Of a stretch of DNA of 7,175 bases, positions 4,788 through 7,175 are shown piece after piece. The stretch is from an uncultured Eubacterium sp. (GTDB lineage Bacteria; Bacillota; Clostridia; Oscillospirales; Acutalibacteraceae). Position 1 is the stretch's first letter. Each line of letters starts with the position of its first letter. Position numbers and translations under genes: made by a program. The notes beneath the pieces are model-generated. The model did no database searches and had not been told where the DNA came from. It saw nothing but the letters and a program-made list of their open reading frames with translations. Location of the stretch: assembly GCA_905233805.1 (NCBI GenBank), contig CAJOER010000074.1:1-7175 (forward strand), given 5' to 3'.

Positions 4788-6610
4788 GAATCTAAGATTA
4801 TATTGAGGGCGGTTATGTCGGCGGGGTTTACGCCGCTGATACGGCTCGCCTGGCCTAAGTTCTGAGGTCTGATTTTTGAAAGCTTTTCAACCGCCTCAAG
4901 CCTCAGCCCTTTGAGAGAGGAATAATCAATATCCTCGGGGATGAGTTTTTGCTCTATGCGGCGCATTTCCTTAATCTGTGCCTCCTGTTTTTTAATATAT
5001 CCCTCGTATTTTACCGAGATTTCAACCTGCTCGAAGATTTCTTCGGGGAGGTCGGGTCTTTCTGCGTCTACCGGTGTTAAATCGGCGTAGGTAATCTGCG
5101 GACGGCGTAGAAGCTCGAGCATTTTGCAGCCCGTTTTAAGCGGCGCCGTACCTTTTGATACAAGGATTTCCTGCAATTCGTCGGTAAGGGGAAGGGAGAG
5201 GTTCGTCACCCTTTTAAGCTCCTCTTCTATAAGCCTTTGTTTTTCAAGGAACGCGGTGTGCCTCTCTTCGCTTATCAACCCGATTTCGTGACCGAGGGGG
5301 GTAAGGCGCGCGTCGGCGTTGTCCTGCCTTAATACGAGGCGGTATTCACTGCGCGAGGTCATCATACGGTACGGGTCGGTACACCCCTTGGTGACGAGGT
5401 CGTCAATAAGGGTTCCGATATATGAGCCGCCGCGGTCGAGCACGATTTCACTCTTGCCCTGAATTTTGCGCGCGGCGTTGATTCCCGCGACAAGTCCCAT
5501 CGCCGTACTCTCCATGTACCCCTCAACGCCTGTTATCTGTCCCGCGAGAAAGACATTCCCTCTCTCCTTGAGCCTCAGGCATTCGTCAAGCACAACGCGC
5601 ATAACCTTCGCATTTTCAAGCCCGGGGATTGTGTGGATAAAATCAAGCTGAACATCCTCGGGAAGCGAGGAGGAAAGCCCCTGAAGATAGAGTTCTTCGG
5701 TGTTGAGTCCGCAGGGCTCGATAAAGAGCTGATGCCTTTCTTTGTCGGCAAAGCGGACGATTTTATCCTCAAAACTCGGACAGTAGCGCGGTCCCTTGCC
5801 CTCGATTTTTCCGCTGTACATCGGTGAACGGTGAAGATTATCGAGAATAATCTTTTTCGTCTTTTCGTTTGTATAGGTAACGTGGCAGACAACCTTGTTT
5901 TCGGGCGGGGTTTTCGTTTCAAACGAGAAGGGGACGGTGCGCTCGTCGCCGTTTTGAACTTCAAGTGAGTCAAGGTCAACGCTTCTTCTGTTGACGCGGC
6001 TCGGGGTTCCCGTTTTAAAGCGCCTGAGCGGAATGTTCAGCTTTCTGAGAGACTCCGCAAGCGCGTTTGAGGGAAACATACCGTCCGGCCCGCTTTCAAA
6101 CGAGACGTCGCCTATATAAACCCTGCCGCCGAGGAAGGTTCCCGTCGAGATAATTACCGCCTTTGCGGTAAATTCGGCGTCAAGCCTTGTTACGGCGTGC
6201 CACAATTCGTTTTCGTCTTTATATATTTCAACTATTTCGCCCTGGCGGATGTCAAGTTTTTCCTGCATTTCAAGGGTATGCTTCATACCCGCGGAATACT
6301 CGCGGCGGTCAATCTGCGCGCGAAGGGAGTGCACGGCGGGGCCTTTGCCCAGATTGAGCATACGGGACTGGAGGGAATACTTATCCGCAGCCTTTCCCAT
6401 TTCTCCGCCGAGGGCGTCAATCTCTCGCACAAGGTGTCCCTTCGAGGTTCCGCCTATGGAGGGGTTGCAGGGCATATTGCCGACCCAGTCAAGATTGATA
6501 GTAAAAACGGCAGTACTTGCGCCGAGGCGCGCCGAAGCAAGGGCAGCCTCGATTCCCGCGTGCCCCGCGCCGATTACTATTACGTCGTATTGTCCTGCAA
6601 AATATTTCAT
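4772..6610 (-). CDS. mnmG: tRNA uridine-5-carboxymethylaminomethyl modification enzyme MnmG (GidA)
   Basis: FAD-dependent partner of MnmE; the MnmE-MnmG complex installs (carboxymethyl)aminomethyl groups at C5 of wobble U34 in tRNAs reading NNA/NNG codons, using methylenetetrahydrofolate, GTP and NADH. It has 612 residues, near the usual 620-630. The FAD-binding GAGHAG is at 14-19. The conserved Cys48 is in NMPCNPSIGGTSKGHL (45-60). The signature GPRYCPSFEDKIVRF is at 273-287 with Cys277, and GQITGVEGYMESTA is at 357-370. The C-terminal helical, MnmE-binding part includes YEGYIKKQ (535-542). The ATG at 6610-6608 is the only reasonable start: an in-frame TAA lies five codons upstream and the next Met is inside the core. 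No Shine-Dalgarno sequence is visible (ATTATTTAAAACC precedes the ATG), which is unlike the other genes here. A terminator overlaps the stop. Confidence 0.97.
   Translation of the reverse strand: MKYFAGQYDVIVIGAGHAGIEAALASARLGASTAVFTINLDWVGNMPCNPSIGGTSKGHLVREIDALGGEMGKAADKYSLQSRMLNLGKGPAVHSLRAQIDRREYSAGMKHTLEMQEKLDIRQGEIVEIYKDENELWHAVTRLDAEFTAKAVIISTGTFLGGRVYIGDVSFESGPDGMFPSNALAESLRKLNIPLRRFKTGTPSRVNRRSVDLDSLEVQNGDERTVPFSFETKTPPENKVVCHVTYTNEKTKKIILDNLHRSPMYSGKIEGKGPRYCPSFEDKIVRFADKERHQLFIEPCGLNTEELYLQGLSSSLPEDVQLDFIHTIPGLENAKVMRVVLDECLRLKERGNVFLAGQITGVEGYMESTAMGLVAGINAARKIQGKSEIVLDRGGSYIGTLIDDLVTKGCTDPYRMMTSRSEYRLVLRQDNADARLTPLGHEIGLISEERHTAFLEKQRLIEEELKRVTNLSLPLTDELQEILVSKGTAPLKTGCKMLELLRRPQITYADLTPVDAERPDLPEEIFEQVEISVKYEGYIKKQEAQIKEMRRIEQKLIPEDIDYSSLKGLRLEAVEKLSKIRPQNLGQASRISGVNPADITALNIILDSKSRS
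5632..5640 (-). promoter_or_regulatory. Exact DnaA-box 9-mer inside mnmG
   Basis: The minus strand reads TTATCCACA, the consensus DnaA box, within codons for Asp-Phe-Ile-His-Thr (323-327). A near match TTATCCACG is at 3852-3860 in rsmG. A single 9-mer can occur by chance in 7 kb, and no cluster is present, so this is not an origin. Confidence 0.25.
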
Positions 6611-6620
6611 GGTTTTAAAT

Positions 6621-6694
6621 AATTAATGGAGAATTTCGGGTACGGGCAACGCCCGTCCTTCATTTTCAATTCTCAATTCTCAATTTTCAATTCT
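6621..6694. repeat. Intergenic repeat block between mnmE and mnmG
   Basis: On the plus strand four tandem heptamers run CAATTCT, CAATTCT, CAATTTT, CAATTCT (6667-6694), preceded by a related TCATTTT. The last unit runs into the mnmE stop codon (6696-6694). The centre is a palindrome ACGGGC-AAC-GCCCGT (6642-6656). The other side has AATTAATGGAGAATT (6621-6635), which is partly complementary to the heptamers, so the whole block can fold as a long imperfect hairpin. This looks like a small non-coding insertion rather than ordinary spacer; no target-site duplication is certain. It fills the place where the mnmG ribosome binding site would be expected. Confidence 0.6.
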
Positions 6695-7175
6695 TATTTC
6701 CCTACGCAGAATTTTGAAAAGATATTGTTTACAACTTCTGCGGTTGCTTTTTTACCCGTGAGGGAAAGAAGCTCGTCCGCAGCGGCGTCAATCATAACGT
6801 TGACGGCGTCATAGGTAACGCCGTCGCCCAGCGCGCCGAGTGCCTCGCACACGGAGTTATACGCGTTTTCGCAGTTTTGCTTCTGTCTTGCGTTGGCGAG
6901 CATCGGGGCGGAGGAGTCAAACTCCGCAACGCCGAGAAGGTTGTTTACGGCGCTTTCAAGGTCTTCGTAACCCTCGCCGTTTTTTGCGCTTATATACACC
7001 GTCTTTGAAAACGCGGCTTTGATTTTGCTCTCGTCGAGCACGTTTTCAAGGTCGGTTTTATTTATTACCGCGATTGCGGTTTTGTTTTTACATTTATCAA
7101 TGAGGGCGATGTCGTTTTCGCCGAGGGGCTGGGAGGAGTCAAAGACGGCGAGCACGAACATTGCGCGGATTGCGG
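6694..7175 (-). CDS. mnmE: tRNA modification GTPase MnmE (TrmE), C-terminal 159 residues (cut by window edge)
   Basis: Potassium-dependent GTPase that pairs with MnmG to modify U34 of tRNAs, with methylenetetrahydrofolate bound by its N-terminal domain (not in the window). The visible reading frame continues to the right edge, beyond the internal ATG at 7161. Numbered from the first full codon at 7173, the G domain shows a hydrophobic strand (MFVLAVFD), G4 motif NKTD (38-41) and G5 SAKNG (62-66). The C-terminal helical domain contains NARQ (94-97) and ends with FCVGK (155-159), which carries the family's conserved near-terminal Cys. About two-thirds of the usual roughly 455 residues lie to the right, including P-loop and G2/G3. 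mnmG follows after 83 bp of repeat-containing spacer, so the pair is probably one transcript; jag, yidC and rpmH would be the expected genes further right. Confidence 0.96.
   Translation of the reverse strand, partial: AIRAMFVLAVFDSSQPLGENDIALIDKCKNKTAIAVINKTDLENVLDESKIKAAFSKTVYISAKNGEGYEDLESAVNNLLGVAEFDSSAPMLANARQKQNCENAYNSVCEALGALGDGVTYDAVNVMIDAAADELLSLTGKKATAEVVNNIFSKFCVGK

Noticed and set aside
5575..5979. 134-codon minus-strand ORF inside mnmG
   Set aside because: It is a shadow in another frame of a fully intact, well-conserved gene and shows no domain or ribosome binding site.

Overview
The window is a stretch of bacterial chromosome in which every supported gene lies on the minus strand. 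Read in the direction of transcription (right to left) the order is mnmE (3' part), mnmG, a broken small secreted-protein gene, rsmG, noc, two parS sites, parA (soj), parB (spo0J) and serS (5' part). This is the conserved origin-proximal block of Firmicutes. The Noc-type ParB paralogue between rsmG and parA, the exact parS sequence and the SerS subtype point to a Clostridia member, most likely near Oscillospiraceae/Ruminococcaceae. The placement is from gene order and protein sequence by eye, not from a search.

Right part (4772-7175): mnmE and mnmG encode the two subunits of the enzyme that modifies the wobble uridine of certain tRNAs. They are separated by 83 bp that hold an AT-rich tandem heptamer repeat and a GC-rich palindrome, and mnmG has no visible Shine-Dalgarno sequence. 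A strong hairpin with a U-run on either strand ends the mnmG unit and overlaps its stop codon.

Middle (3464-4757): a good sigma-A-type promoter precedes the remains of a gene for a roughly 141-residue exported protein. It is disabled by an in-frame TAA at codon 6 and two apparent one-base losses in A-runs. rsmG (16S rRNA m7G methyltransferase) follows 49 bp later with no promoter of its own visible, so the old promoter may now serve rsmG. A clear intrinsic terminator follows rsmG.

Left part (1-3446): noc encodes a CTP-dependent ParB-family protein that carries the four Noc-type DNA-specificity residues but lacks the N-terminal membrane-targeting segment of Bacillus Noc. After a UUCG-loop hairpin come two parS centromere sites, one touching the -35 box of a near-consensus promoter for parA. 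parA, parB and serS then run as a tight operon (12 bp and 3 bp gaps). ParA and ParB segregate the origin region by loading at parS. serS supplies Ser-tRNA and seems to share this operon.

I see no mobile element with a transposase, no CRISPR array, no RNA gene and no clearly new system. The points of interest are regulatory architecture and decay inside a well-known locus.
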